Assembly (NCBI GenBank): GCA_023150475.1
Contig: JAKLKU010000023.1
Location: forward strand, 21,555 to 85,554
Length of the DNA stretch: 64,000 bases
DNA from: Planctomycetota bacterium
Lineage (GTDB): Bacteria; Planctomycetota; UBA1135; GCA-002686595
Direction of reading: 5' to 3'
The notes below the pieces were generated by a model, which saw nothing but the letters and a program-made list of their open reading frames with translations, did not search any database and had not been told where the DNA came from. A program made the translations under genes and the position numbers. Shown one piece after another: positions 26,423 to 35,958 of this stretch (its first letter is position 1; each line of letters starts with the position of its first letter).

Positions 26423-28105
26423 ATGACTTCACCCGACAGCGGATCCGCGAGCAAGAACCGCCCGACCGGCACCTCCCGCGCGGCACGCACGCGCCAACAG
26501 TGGCTCGACGAGACTTGGAAGCCGTCGCTCGCGAAGTTCCCCGAACGCCAGGCGACTTTCGCGACCACGTCCGGCATCGAACTCGCGCCGCTCTACGGCG
26601 ACGCGACGGACGGAGGTTACCCCGCCGAGTACCCGTACACGCGCGGCGTGCGACCGACGATGTACCGAGGCCGGCTGTGGACCATGCGCCAGTACGCCGG
26701 CTTCTCGTCCGCGCGCGAGACCAACCGGCGCTTTCGGCTGTTGCTCGAGAAAGGCCAGACCGGGCTCTCGACCGCGTTCGACCTGCCGACGCAGATCGGG
26801 TACGACTCCGATCATCCGCTCGCGCTGCCCGAGATCGGCCTCGTCGGCGTGCCGATCAACTCGCTCGCGGACGTCGAGCGCTTGTTCGAATCGATTCCGC
26901 TCGGCGAAGTCTCGACGTCGATGACGATCAACGCGACCGCGGGCGTGTTGCTCGCGATGTACGTCGCTCTCGCGCGCCGCCAAGGCGTCGCGCCGGCGAA
27001 CATCCGCGGCACGGTCCAGAACGACATCCTCAAGGAGTACGCGGCGCGCGGGAACTATCGCTTCCCGGTCGGACCATCGATGCGGCTCACCACCGACTTG
27101 ATGGCGTTCTGCAAGGAGCACGCGCCGAGCTGGAACACGATTTCGATCTCCGGCTACCACATCCGCGAAGCGGGCTCGACCGCTGCGCAGGAGCTCGCGT
27201 TCACTCTGTCGAACGGCCGCGCCTACGTGAAGGCCGCGATCGACGCGGGACTCTCGGTCGACGAGTTCGCGCCGCGGCTCTCCTTCTTCTTCAACGCGCA
27301 CAACCACCTCTTCGAGGAAGTCGCGAAGTTCCGCGCCGCGCGTCGCATGTGGGCGCGGATGATGCGCGAGGAGTTCGGAGCCAAGGACCCCGAGAGCTGG
27401 ATGCTGCGGTTCCACACGCAGACCGCGGGTTCGATGCTGACGAGTCAGCAGCCCGACAACAACGTCGTGCGCGTGACGCTGCAGGCGCTCGCCGCGGTGC
27501 TCGGCGGCACGCAATCGTTGCACACCAACGCACGCGACGAGGCGCTCGGGCTGCCGACCGAGGATTCGGCGCGCGTCGCGTTGCGCACGCAGCAGATCCT
27601 CGGCGCCGAATCCGGCGTCGCCGACGTGATCGATCCGCTCGGCGGCGCGCCGTACGTCGAAGCGTTGACCGACGAGCTCGAGGCCCGCGCGCTCGGCCTG
27701 CTCGCGGAGATCGACCGCCGCGGCGGCCCGATCGCCGCGATCGAGTCGGGCTTCGTCCAGCGCGAGATCCACAAGAGCGCGATGGACTGGCAGCGCGCCG
27801 TCGAGAAGAAGACGCGGCCGATCGTCGGCGTCAACGTCTACACCGAGAAGGAAGCGCCGCCGAAGATCTTCAAGCCCGACCCGCGTTCGCGCGACGAAGT
27901 GCTCGCCGATCTCGCGGACGTGCGCCGCCGCCGCGACGGCGCCAGAGTCGACGGCGCGTTGCGCGCGCTCGCGGAAGCGGCGCGCACGAAGTCGAACTTG
28001 GTCGCCGCGATGGTGCCGGCGGTCGAGTGCTACACGACGCTCGGCGAGATCTGCGCCGTGCTCGAACGCGAGTTCGGCGTCTTCCGCGCCGCCGACGCGT
28101 TCTAG
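26423..28105 (+). CDS. Methylmalonyl-CoA mutase, large (substrate-binding) subunit
   Basis: A 560-residue MM_CoA_mutase domain: TMRQYAGFSSARETNRR (CoA/substrate channel), GLSTAFDLPTQIGYDSD, RGTVQNDILKEY, SISGYHIREAGST (active-site His) and LHTNARDEALGLPTE. It lacks the C-terminal B12-binding domain, so it must pair with a separate small subunit encoded elsewhere. It interconverts (R)-methylmalonyl-CoA and succinyl-CoA; a related acyl-CoA mutase specificity (for example isobutyryl or ethylmalonyl type) cannot be excluded from motifs alone. The methylmalonyl-CoA epimerase and carboxylase genes 10-13 kb downstream support the methylmalonyl assignment. The ATG at 26423 is preceded by GAGGT. Longer upstream frames to 21680 are shadow. 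Confidence 0.93.
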   Translation: MTSPDSGSASKNRPTGTSRAARTRQQWLDETWKPSLAKFPERQATFATTSGIELAPLYGDATDGGYPAEYPYTRGVRPTMYRGRLWTMRQYAGFSSARETNRRFRLLLEKGQTGLSTAFDLPTQIGYDSDHPLALPEIGLVGVPINSLADVERLFESIPLGEVSTSMTINATAGVLLAMYVALARRQGVAPANIRGTVQNDILKEYAARGNYRFPVGPSMRLTTDLMAFCKEHAPSWNTISISGYHIREAGSTAAQELAFTLSNGRAYVKAAIDAGLSVDEFAPRLSFFFNAHNHLFEEVAKFRAARRMWARMMREEFGAKDPESWMLRFHTQTAGSMLTSQQPDNNVVRVTLQALAAVLGGTQSLHTNARDEALGLPTEDSARVALRTQQILGAESGVADVIDPLGGAPYVEALTDELEARALGLLAEIDRRGGPIAAIESGFVQREIHKSAMDWQRAVEKKTRPIVGVNVYTEKEAPPKIFKPDPRSRDEVLADLADVRRRRDGARVDGALRALAEAARTKSNLVAAMVPAVECYTTLGEICAVLEREFGVFRAADAF

Positions 28106-28106
28106 A

Positions 28107-28125
28107 CGACGGCGTGCTGCCGTCG
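28107..28125. terminator. Hairpin between convergent genes
   Basis: A perfect 7-bp stem CGACGGC/GCCGTCG with a five-base loop starts one base after the mutase stop, in the 39-base gap before the convergent antiporter stop. No T-run follows, so it is only a possible bidirectional terminator. Confidence 0.45.
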
Positions 28126-28144
28126 CGTTCGCCCGGAGTTCGCG

Positions 28145-30262
28145 TCAGAACGCGTCCGCCGTCGGGGCGTCGTCGCGGCGGGCTTCCAGGAGTTCGGTCG
28201 CGGCGGCGACGGCTTCGCGTGTGCCGGTCAGCGCGATCAAGTCGCCGGCGTGGAGCTCCGTGTGGCCGCCCGGCAACAGCATCACTTCGCGGCCGCGCGT
28301 GATCGCGAGCACCGTCGCGCCGGTGCGGCCGCGCAGGTTGAGCTCCGCGAGCGTGCTCTCGACCGACGACGAGTCCGCTTCGAGCCGCACGGCGACCGGC
28401 TCGCCCATGCCGGGCAGCAGGCTCGCGAGCTCGGGAAGCCCGACGGCCGGCGCGTCACGACCGCTCGCGCCGTGCGCCGACGGCTCGCCGTCCGTCGTCG
28501 GTGCACTCTGGCGCGACAAGAGCTCCATCACGACCTGCGCGCCGGCGCGCACGTGGCCTTGCAGGTTCGCGGCGCTGCGCGTGAACGCGATGCCGAGCGC
28601 GCACAACAACACGACGAGCACCGCCGCGGGCACCCAACTCGGCAAGAACGGCTGCGAAAGGGCGACGATCGGCAACGCGACCAGCAGGACGAGCGCGAGC
28701 TGCAGCGACACCACCAGCGCACGCCGCGGCGCGGCGGCAGTGTCCGCTCGACCAGCGACTTCCTTGGGCAGGACGGACGCCGCGAGCTCCCGTCCGAGCC
28801 TGCGCGACACTTGGACGACGCCGATCGCGAACGGCGCGGCGGCCGCGCCGACGAGGATCAGGAAGGCGGCTCGCGCGAACAAGGGCTCGAGCCCGAAGCG
28901 CTCGCCGAGGAACGCCGCCGAATCGTCCGTCCACAGGCATGCGACGAGCACGAGCGTCGCGAGCACGATGCCGTCGAGCGCGAGCCAGCGACCGAAACGG
29001 CGCAGCACCGAATCCGGTCCTCGCACCGACGGCGAGTGCTTCATCCCTTCGAGCCAGCTCCCGTACAGCGCGGCGTACGTCTGCCACGCGTGCGGCAACT
29101 TGCGGTCGACGAAGTTCGCCGCCGAGCCCGACGAACGGATGAGCCACGGCGTCGTGAACGTCGTCGCAGCCGACACGGCGACGGCGACGGGGTAGAGGAA
29201 TTCGCCGGTCGCGCCGAGCGTGCGTCCGAGCCCCGCGAGGATGAACGAGAACTCGCCGATCTGCGCGAGGCTCATGCCCGATTGCACCGACGTGCGCACG
29301 CCGTTGCCGGTCAGGAACGCGCCGACCGAGACGCTGAGCACCTTGCCGGCGATCACGAGCGCCGTGAGCGCGACCACCGCGATCCAGTGCTCCGCGACGA
29401 GCCGCGGGTCGATCAACATGCCGACCGACACGAAGAAGATCGAGGCGAACATGTCGCGCACCGGTCGGATCAAGCGCTCGATCGCGTGGCCCTTGCCGGA
29501 CTCGGCGACCAGCGTGCCGGCGAGGAACGCGCCGAGCGCGACCGAATACCCGAACTCGTGCGCGAGCAGCGCGATCGCGAAACACAGACCGATCGAAGCG
29601 ACGAGAGTCGTCTCCGGGCTGTCGAAGCGTTTCACGAAGCGCACGGTGCGCGGCACGACGAGCAACCCGACGACGACGAGGCCGACCAAGAACGCGCCGA
29701 GCTTCGCGCCCGAGAGCGCGATCTCGCCGACGCTCGCGCCGCCGCCCGACGCGACGGACGTCAACACGGCCATCAGCAGGATCGCGATCAGGTCCTCGAC
29801 GATCAGGATCCCGACCACGAGCTCGCGCAGCCTGCCGCCGATCTTCTGGTCGTCGAACGCCTTCGCGATGATCGTCGTGCTCGAGATCGCGACGATGGCG
29901 CCGGCGAAGAGGCTCTCGAGGTTGGTCCAACCGAAGCCGCGGCCCACCAGGAAGCCGAGCCACACCATGATGCTCGACTGGATGATCGCCGTGACGCCCG
30001 CGGTCGGTCCGACCAGCAGGAGGCGCTTGAGCCGGAACTCGAGCCCGAGCGCGAACATCAGCAGGATGACGCCGAGCTCCGACAGCGTCTGGACGACCCT
30101 GGCGTCCGCGACCGGCGCGATCGGCACGTGCGGACCGACGATCAAGCCGGCGACGAGGTATCCGAGCACCACCGGCTGCTTCACGACGTGACAGACGACG
30201 GTCGTGATCCCGGCGGTGCCGAGCACGATCGCGAGCGTCAACAAGAAGCCATAGGCGTCCAC
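28145..30262 (-). CDS. CPA2 family cation/proton antiporter (Kef-type) with TrkA-C domain
   Basis: A 705-residue protein. The first 400 residues form about 12 membrane segments of the Na+/H+ exchanger CPA2 family, with the characteristic QPVVLGYLVAGLIVGPHVP and ELGVILLMFALGLEF. A second membrane region (two to four helices, residues 430-570) is extra. The last 65 residues are a TrkA-C/RCK-C ligand domain (GRTGATVLAITRGREVMLLP). No NAD-binding RCK-N (TrkA-N) domain is visible, unlike KefB/KefC. It likely exchanges K+ or Na+ for protons at the inner membrane. The GTG start is preceded by GAGGG. Confidence 0.9.
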   Translation of the reverse strand: MDAYGFLLTLAIVLGTAGITTVVCHVVKQPVVLGYLVAGLIVGPHVPIAPVADARVVQTLSELGVILLMFALGLEFRLKRLLLVGPTAGVTAIIQSSIMVWLGFLVGRGFGWTNLESLFAGAIVAISSTTIIAKAFDDQKIGGRLRELVVGILIVEDLIAILLMAVLTSVASGGGASVGEIALSGAKLGAFLVGLVVVGLLVVPRTVRFVKRFDSPETTLVASIGLCFAIALLAHEFGYSVALGAFLAGTLVAESGKGHAIERLIRPVRDMFASIFFVSVGMLIDPRLVAEHWIAVVALTALVIAGKVLSVSVGAFLTGNGVRTSVQSGMSLAQIGEFSFILAGLGRTLGATGEFLYPVAVAVSAATTFTTPWLIRSSGSAANFVDRKLPHAWQTYAALYGSWLEGMKHSPSVRGPDSVLRRFGRWLALDGIVLATLVLVACLWTDDSAAFLGERFGLEPLFARAAFLILVGAAAAPFAIGVVQVSRRLGRELAASVLPKEVAGRADTAAAPRRALVVSLQLALVLLVALPIVALSQPFLPSWVPAAVLVVLLCALGIAFTRSAANLQGHVRAGAQVVMELLSRQSAPTTDGEPSAHGASGRDAPAVGLPELASLLPGMGEPVAVRLEADSSSVESTLAELNLRGRTGATVLAITRGREVMLLPGGHTELHAGDLIALTGTREAVAAATELLEARRDDAPTADAF

Positions 30263-31020
30263 GAACCCTCTTTAGCAAACGTGGGCGGGCGACGCGGCGC
30301 TCTCGTGCCGAACGCAAGGACCTCGGCTCCAGCTCGCAGGCGCAGGTCGCGGCCGTTGGGTTCGCGGCGGAGCCAACCCGTCGGCGGCAGTCGGCGAGGA
30401 GTGCGCATCGACGGAGGCGCTCCGGAGTCGTCGTTTCGACGTCGTCGATCCGACGTCGTCGTTTCGACGTCGTCGCTCCGGCGTCGTCCTTCATCGGAGC
30501 GGTGCTCACGCGCGTCGAGTGCGGCGCCTTCGTCTTGCCGGGGCGCGGTGCCGACGGTCGACGCGCGCCCGAGCTCGACGGCGTCGGCCGCGGTGGCGCG
30601 CCGAACGCGGACCCGAGCGCTCGAAGTCCGCGTCACCGGACCGGTCGCCGTTCCCGAGCACACCGCGGGGCTTCCTGAATGGACTCGCTTCGAGCGCATC
30701 GGTTGCAGCCCGCTCGAGATTTCTTGCACACGGACGAGTGGCAGTAGCGCCGCGGGGCGTGGGGAGCGGGTTCCTCCCTACGGCCCGGCTACGCGTGAAG
30801 GCCGGCGGGCGTCCGTCGAGCGGCCGAGTGGTGCGCGCCGGCGTCGTGCACGAACTTCACTGGCATTCGATTCCTGCGAACCGGACGCCGTCACGCGCGA
30901 TCCGGCCCGAGCCGCGTCGCGAGCGTTCTCTCCTGCCCGCGGCGCCGTGTCGCACCCGGAGGTTGGCAGCGGTTGCCGTGCGCTGCGGAGCCCGACGTTC
31001 CTGCGCGAAAGGGCGTCAGT
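30263..31020. other. 758-base intergenic region
   Basis: Divergent spacer between the antiporter and the beta-helix gene. It contains the 14-bp tandem array at 30427-30489 and otherwise shows no gene I can support; the open frames in it are Arg-rich. It should carry promoters for both flanking genes, but no convincing -35/-10 pair was identified. Confidence 0.6.
30427..30489. repeat. 14-bp tandem array (4.5 copies)
   Basis: Units read GTCGTCGTTTCGAC, GTCGTCGATCCGAC, GTCGTCGTTTCGAC, GTCGTCGCTCCGGC and a partial GTCGTCC. Units 1 and 3 are identical. The period is not a multiple of three, which fits non-coding DNA. There are no spacers, so it is not a CRISPR. Confidence 0.9.
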
Positions 31021-34000
31021 ATGTCTCGTTACTCACGCATTCTCCGCGGCGCGTTCGTCGTCGCCGCGGGCCTCGCGAGCGCCGCGCGTCTCGAGGCACA
31101 GGTGCAGATCAGTGGGCCGCTCTCCGACGCAACGACCGGCCCGTTGCTCTCGGGCGTCGTCTACGTCGCCGTAGGCCACCTCGACGTGCCGTCGGGCGCC
31201 ACGTTGACGGTGCAACGCGGCGCGATCGTCAAGTTCCAACAAGGCGTGCTCTTCCGCGTGCACGGCACGCTCGCGGCGCAGGGCACGAGCAAACTCCCGA
31301 TCCACTTCTCGGATTATCGCGACGACTCGGTCGGCGGCGACACGAACGGCGACGGCTCCGCGAGCTCGCCGGCGCCCGGCTGGTGGTACGGAGTGCACTT
31401 CTACGCCGGTTCGGACGCGAGTTCTCTCGCCCACGTCGACGTGCGCTACCCGGGCTACAACTGGACGGGCGGCATCACGCTCGAGGACAGCGGCCCGACG
31501 CTCGCGCACGTCGCGGTGCGGCACGGGTACGCGTCCGGGCTCGACCTGCTCTCGCTTCCGTCGACGCCGAGCGTCGTCGACTGCACGTTCGAAGCGAACG
31601 CGGGCGTCGCGATCGCGAACGTCTGCCTCGCGTCCCTGCCGGGCTTCGCGTCGAACCATGCGACGTCGAACGGCGGCGACTTCGCGCGGCTCACGGGGGG
31701 CACGTTCGTTGGCTCCACGCTCGCGCTCGAGGCCGAGTCGTTGCTCGAAGGCGCGCTCGTCGTCGCGACGCACGTCGACGTGGCGGCGGGGCAGACGCTC
31801 TCGCTCGGCCCCGGCGTCGTCTGGAAGTTCGACCAGGGACGCGTCGTGCGCGTGCACGGCACGCTCGAGGCGTTCGGCGACGTCTCGGCGCCGGTCGTGT
31901 TCACCGACGTGCGCGACGATTCGATCGCCGGCGACACCAACGGAGACGGTGGAGCGAGTTCGCCTGCTCCGGGTTGGTGGTACGGCCTGCAGTTCTTCGT
32001 CGATTCGAGTTCGAGTCGGCTGCAACACACGGAGGTCCGCTATCCCGGATACGGCTGGAACGCCGGCGTGCTGCTCGACGACGCGGTGGTCGAGCTCGAC
32101 CACGTGCTCGTGCGCGACGGATACGCCGCCGGCGTCGACTTCGCCGGCCAGTCGGTCGGTGCGAGCGTGCGGGACTCGAACTTCGTCGCCAATCAAGGCG
32201 TCGCGCTCGACCGACTGCCGCTCGCGGCGCTGCCTGGACTCGGAGGCAACTCCGCGACGGGCAATGGCGGGAACTTCGCGAGGGTCACCGTCGGCGGCTT
32301 CGCGGGCGCCACGCTCGCGCTCGATGCGTCGATGCAGACGAATCAGGCGTTCGTGATCGACACGCACGTCGCCGTCGGCGCCGGGCAGTCACTGATCCTC
32401 GACGCGGGCGTCGTGTTCAAGTTCCGCGCTCCCTATGCCGTGCAAGTCGACGGCACGTTGACGACGCTCGGCACCGAGCTCGAGCCGGTGGTCTTCACCG
32501 ACTGGCGCGACGACACGATCGCGGGCGACACGAACGGCGACGGCAGCGCGAGTTCGCCGAACGACGGTTGGTGGTACGGCACGTTCCTCTACGACGGCGC
32601 GGACGCGAGCACGCTCGCCCGCACCGAGGTGCGTTACGCGGGCTACAACTTCGAGGCGGGCATCACGCTCGACGGCGCGGACGCGCTACTCGACCACGTC
32701 ACGATCCGCGACGGCCACGCCGCGGGCCTCGATCTCGTCGGTGCGACGGTCGGCGCGCGGGTCTCGCACTGCGCGTTCGTCGCGAACCTCGGACGCGCGG
32801 TCGACCGCGTGCCGCTCGGTGCCGTCCCGGGCTTCGACTCGAACGTCGCGTCGGGGAACGGCGGCGACTTCATGCGAGTGACGAACGGCGGCTTCCAAGG
32901 TCCCGCGTTGACGATCGCGCCGCCGAACCTGCTCGAAGGCGCGCTCGTGTTCTCGACGCACCTCTCCGTGGCGGCGGGGCAGACGCTCGTGCTCGAGCCC
33001 GGTGTCGCATTCAAGTTCGACCAAGGTCTGATCGCGTCGCTCCAAGGCGGACTCGTCGTCACGAGCGCCGCGGAGCCGGTCACGTTCACCGACCTGCGCG
33101 ACGACACGATCGCCGGCGACACCAACGGCGACGGGGCGAGTTCGTCGCCCGCGGCCGGCTGGTGGTACGGCGTGCACGTGTACCCGAGCGTCGATCCGAG
33201 CGCGCTCGCCGGCCTCGTCGTGCGTTACCCGGGCTACGGTTGGCATGCGGGCATCACGAGCGAATCGGCGGTGTGTTCGCCGTCGGGCGCGCGCGTCGAG
33301 CACGGGCTCGGCGACGGCTTCGTGCTCACCGCCGCCGTGAGCCCGGTCGAGCGCGTCGCCGCGTTCGGCAACGCGAGCGACGGCATCGAGCTCGGCGGCG
33401 TCCTCGACGTGCGCCAAGCGAGCGCCGTCGCGAACGGCAACGGGTTCCGCCGCGGCGCGGGCCACGTGGGCGTCGTGCGCGACTCGATAGGGTGGGGGAA
33501 CGGCGCGAACTTCGTCGGGTTCACGACGGGCACGCTCGTCTACTCCGACGGCACCGGATCGTTGTCCGGCACGCACGGCAACCTCGACCTCGATCCGCAG
33601 TTCGTCGGTGCGGCGAGCGGCGACCTGCACTTGCTCGCCGTGTCGCCGTGCGTCGACTCGGGCGATCCGAGCTCGCCGCTCGACCCCGACGCGACTCGCG
33701 CCGACATGGGCGCGTATCCGTTCGATCATTGCGCTCCGGTCGTCTACTGCACGGCGAAGGTCAACAGTCTCGGCTGCACGCCGTTCGTCGAGACGGTGGG
33801 ACACGCGAGCGCGTCGAGCGCGAGCTCGTTCGACCTCTTCGCGCGCAACGTGATCAACAACAAGAACGGGCTCTTCTTCTACGGGACGAACGGCCCACTC
33901 GGCGCGCCATTCCAAGGTGGCACGTTGTGCGTGAAGGGACCGCAGAAGCGGCTCGACGTGCAGAACTCCGGCGGCAATCCTCCGCCGAACGATTGTTCCG

Positions 34001-34158
34001 GATCGCTGCACGTCGACTTCAATGCCGTGATCCAGTCGGGAGTCGATCCCGCGCTGGTCGTCGGCGCCATCGCGTGCGCGCAGGCCTGGTACCGCGATCC
34101 GCAGGATCCGTTCACGACGGGTCTGAGCGACGCGGTGCGCTTCCGCGTCTGTCCGTGA
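31021..34158 (+). CDS. Secreted right-handed beta-helix protein with four ~198-residue repeats and a YCT C-terminal domain
   Basis: A 1045-residue protein with a signal peptide (LRGAFVVAAGLASAARLEAQ). The body is four tandem repeats. Each contains the marker D-x-RDD(S/T)(I/V)xGDTNGDG at residues 97, 295, 493 and 690, followed by SSP and GWWYG, and each also has a RYxGYxW-type strand and a beta-helix region with HVLVRDGYAAG-like turns. GDTNGDG resembles calcium-binding loops. A remnant helix with NLDLDPQF and DMGAYPF, common in parallel beta-helix proteins, ends the body. Residues 909-1045 are the Cys-containing domain starting YCTAKVNSLGC, shared with two other genes here. The ATG was chosen because the signal peptide starts there. 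Probably extracellular; no catalytic residues are recognised. Confidence 0.88.
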   Translation: MSRYSRILRGAFVVAAGLASAARLEAQVQISGPLSDATTGPLLSGVVYVAVGHLDVPSGATLTVQRGAIVKFQQGVLFRVHGTLAAQGTSKLPIHFSDYRDDSVGGDTNGDGSASSPAPGWWYGVHFYAGSDASSLAHVDVRYPGYNWTGGITLEDSGPTLAHVAVRHGYASGLDLLSLPSTPSVVDCTFEANAGVAIANVCLASLPGFASNHATSNGGDFARLTGGTFVGSTLALEAESLLEGALVVATHVDVAAGQTLSLGPGVVWKFDQGRVVRVHGTLEAFGDVSAPVVFTDVRDDSIAGDTNGDGGASSPAPGWWYGLQFFVDSSSSRLQHTEVRYPGYGWNAGVLLDDAVVELDHVLVRDGYAAGVDFAGQSVGASVRDSNFVANQGVALDRLPLAALPGLGGNSATGNGGNFARVTVGGFAGATLALDASMQTNQAFVIDTHVAVGAGQSLILDAGVVFKFRAPYAVQVDGTLTTLGTELEPVVFTDWRDDTIAGDTNGDGSASSPNDGWWYGTFLYDGADASTLARTEVRYAGYNFEAGITLDGADALLDHVTIRDGHAAGLDLVGATVGARVSHCAFVANLGRAVDRVPLGAVPGFDSNVASGNGGDFMRVTNGGFQGPALTIAPPNLLEGALVFSTHLSVAAGQTLVLEPGVAFKFDQGLIASLQGGLVVTSAAEPVTFTDLRDDTIAGDTNGDGASSSPAAGWWYGVHVYPSVDPSALAGLVVRYPGYGWHAGITSESAVCSPSGARVEHGLGDGFVLTAAVSPVERVAAFGNASDGIELGGVLDVRQASAVANGNGFRRGAGHVGVVRDSIGWGNGANFVGFTTGTLVYSDGTGSLSGTHGNLDLDPQFVGAASGDLHLLAVSPCVDSGDPSSPLDPDATRADMGAYPFDHCAPVVYCTAKVNSLGCTPFVETVGHASASSASSFDLFARNVINNKNGLFFYGTNGPLGAPFQGGTLCVKGPQKRLDVQNSGGNPPPNDCSGSLHVDFNAVIQSGVDPALVVGAIACAQAWYRDPQDPFTTGLSDAVRFRVCP

Positions 34159-34168
34159 GTTCCCCGCG

Positions 34169-34204
34169 GCGCGCGAGCCGGGACGAAGCTCCCGGTTCGC
34201 GCGC
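34169..34204. terminator. Long hairpin between convergent genes
   Basis: GCGCGCGAGCCGGG and CCCGGTTCGCGCGC form a 14-bp stem (one G-T pair) around an 8-base loop, in the 69-base gap between two convergent stop codons. There is no T-run. It is a likely bidirectional terminator by position. Confidence 0.55.
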
Positions 34205-34227
34205 GGCGGCTCGCCGACGCGATCGGC

Positions 34228-35958
34228 TCAGAGTCCCAGAGTGAAACGCACCGCGTCGGTCAGGCCGATGTTGTTCGGCGGATCGAAGCTCGGGTCGCGC
34301 GACCAGAACTGGCCGTGCACGGTCGAGCCGGCGCCGAGTCCGTGCGCACTCGCGTAGCTCGCGGTGAACGGGAAGAAGTAGCCGCCCGAGCACGCCGACG
34401 TCGTGGAACCGCCGGAGTTCTGCGGCGGTAGACGCACGACCGGCGGCGCGACGCACAACGTGCCGCCGCCGAACGGAATCGCGGCCGAGTTCGCGCCCCA
34501 GAAGAAGATGCCGAGCTTGTTCGGGAGCACGCGGCTCGCCGTCAGCGTGAACGCCGTGGCCCCGGACGCGCTCGGGAGTCCGGTCGCGCCGGCGACCGGG
34601 GTGCAGCCAGAGCTGTTGACCTTCGCCGTGCAGTACGTCTCGAGCGTCGTCCCGACGCCGCCGCGATCGCGCAGGTAGAGATCGTTGGATCCGGAATCGA
34701 TGCCGACGGCGAGGTGGCCCCACTCGGAGAAGCTGACGAAGCGTCCGTCCGGCGAGAGCGAGAGCTCGTGCCAGTCGTTCAGGAACGTCGGCGGCACCTG
34801 CTGCCCCGAGGTCGTCACGTTGATGCGTTCGGTGGATCCGAGCTGTCGGTCGCGCAAGAACACGTCGATGACGCCGTTGGTGTCGCCCGGCACCAGGTTG
34901 GTCGCGGGGCTCGAGAACGCGACGAAACGGCCGTCCGGCGACAGCTCGATCGGCTCGGACACGGAGCCGTCGCCGAAGGCTCCGTTCCAAGTCCCCGAGA
35001 CGAGCTCGTTCGTACCGGTCGACAGGTCGCGCAGGATCACGTCCACGAACAGCAACGGGTCGCCGGGCACGGCCGTCGGGTCGTCGGTGACGAACGCCAC
35101 GTACCGGCCGTCGCCGCTGAGGCGCGGAGCCCAGGCGCCAAAGGCCAACTGCGCGCCGTTCGCATCGAGTCCGACGCGACTCGTGGTGCCCGCGACGAGG
35201 TCGCGCACGAACACGTCCGCGTCGTCATTGGTGTCGCCCGCGACGAGGTTCGAAGCGAAGGAGCCGAAGCACACGTAGCGGCCGTCGTCGCTGATCGAGC
35301 CCTCGTAGCTCTGCGCGTTGCCGTCGCCGGTGAGCGCGTCGCTCGCGCGGACGGTCGTCCCGAACTGACGGTCGCGGACGAACACGTCGTAGTGCCCGTT
35401 GTTGTCGCCGTGGATCAGGTCGCCGCCGTTCGACTGGAAGACGATCCAGCGGCCGTCCGGCGTGATCCGCGGGAACTCGTGGTTGCCGTTCGACGTGCCA
35501 CCGCTGACCGAAGGGTTGTCCCACGTCGTGACGCCGAGCACCGTGTCACGAACGAGGATCCGCGGCGCATTGCCGCCCAGACCGGCGACCAGGTTGGTCG
35601 CGTAGGACTGGAAGACGACGTAGCGGCCGTCCGGAGTCGAATGGGGCTGCGCCGAGTAGCTGTTCCCGAACTCGCCGTTCGGCGCGACGCTCAGGATCGA
35701 GGTGAGTCCCGTCACACGGTCGTGCCGAGCCACGTGCGAGAACGACGTCGGCGGTTGCTGGGTGAAGAGCGTGACGTCGAAGGTCGTGTAGCGACCGTCC
35801 GCGCTCACCGCATGTCGGGCGCTGGACACTCCAGTGAGGAAGACTTGACCACTCGAGTCGACGTCGACTCGTTGGGTGGTCTGGGCAAGGCAGGGCGTGG
35901 CGCCGACGGCGGCGAGACCGGCGATTCGTACGAACGAGCGAGCGAAGCGAGTCGGCAT
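34228..35958 (-). CDS. Secreted TolB-like beta-propeller protein with YCT C-terminal domain
   Basis: A 576-residue protein with a signal peptide (VRIAGLAAVGATPCLA, cleavage before QTTQ). It contains repeated blades of the WD40-like/PD40 type: SADGRYTTFD, TPDGRYVVFQS, TPDGRWIVFQS, SDDGRYVCFGS, SGDGRYVAFV, SPDGRFVAFSS and SPDGRFVSFSE. Each is usually followed by DVFVRD or a similar strand, giving about seven blades. Loops such as GDTNDDAD and GDTNGVID may bind calcium. Residues 442-576 are the YCTAKVNSSGC domain also found at the end of the convergent beta-helix protein and the 43760 gene. The ATG at 35958 begins the signal peptide; an upstream start would add 16 residues. Ligand unknown. Confidence 0.86.
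   Translation of the reverse strand: MPTRFARSFVRIAGLAAVGATPCLAQTTQRVDVDSSGQVFLTGVSSARHAVSADGRYTTFDVTLFTQQPPTSFSHVARHDRVTGLTSILSVAPNGEFGNSYSAQPHSTPDGRYVVFQSYATNLVAGLGGNAPRILVRDTVLGVTTWDNPSVSGGTSNGNHEFPRITPDGRWIVFQSNGGDLIHGDNNGHYDVFVRDRQFGTTVRASDALTGDGNAQSYEGSISDDGRYVCFGSFASNLVAGDTNDDADVFVRDLVAGTTSRVGLDANGAQLAFGAWAPRLSGDGRYVAFVTDDPTAVPGDPLLFVDVILRDLSTGTNELVSGTWNGAFGDGSVSEPIELSPDGRFVAFSSPATNLVPGDTNGVIDVFLRDRQLGSTERINVTTSGQQVPPTFLNDWHELSLSPDGRFVSFSEWGHLAVGIDSGSNDLYLRDRGGVGTTLETYCTAKVNSSGCTPVAGATGLPSASGATAFTLTASRVLPNKLGIFFWGANSAAIPFGGGTLCVAPPVVRLPPQNSGGSTTSACSGGYFFPFTASYASAHGLGAGSTVHGQFWSRDPSFDPPNNIGLTDAVRFTLGL

Noticed and set aside
30427..30489. Possible CRISPR array
   Set aside because: Units are directly adjacent with no spacers and no cas genes are present.
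30238..30729. Minus-strand open frame in the antiporter/beta-helix spacer
   Set aside because: Arg/Ser/Thr-rich, no ribosome site, overlaps the tandem array.
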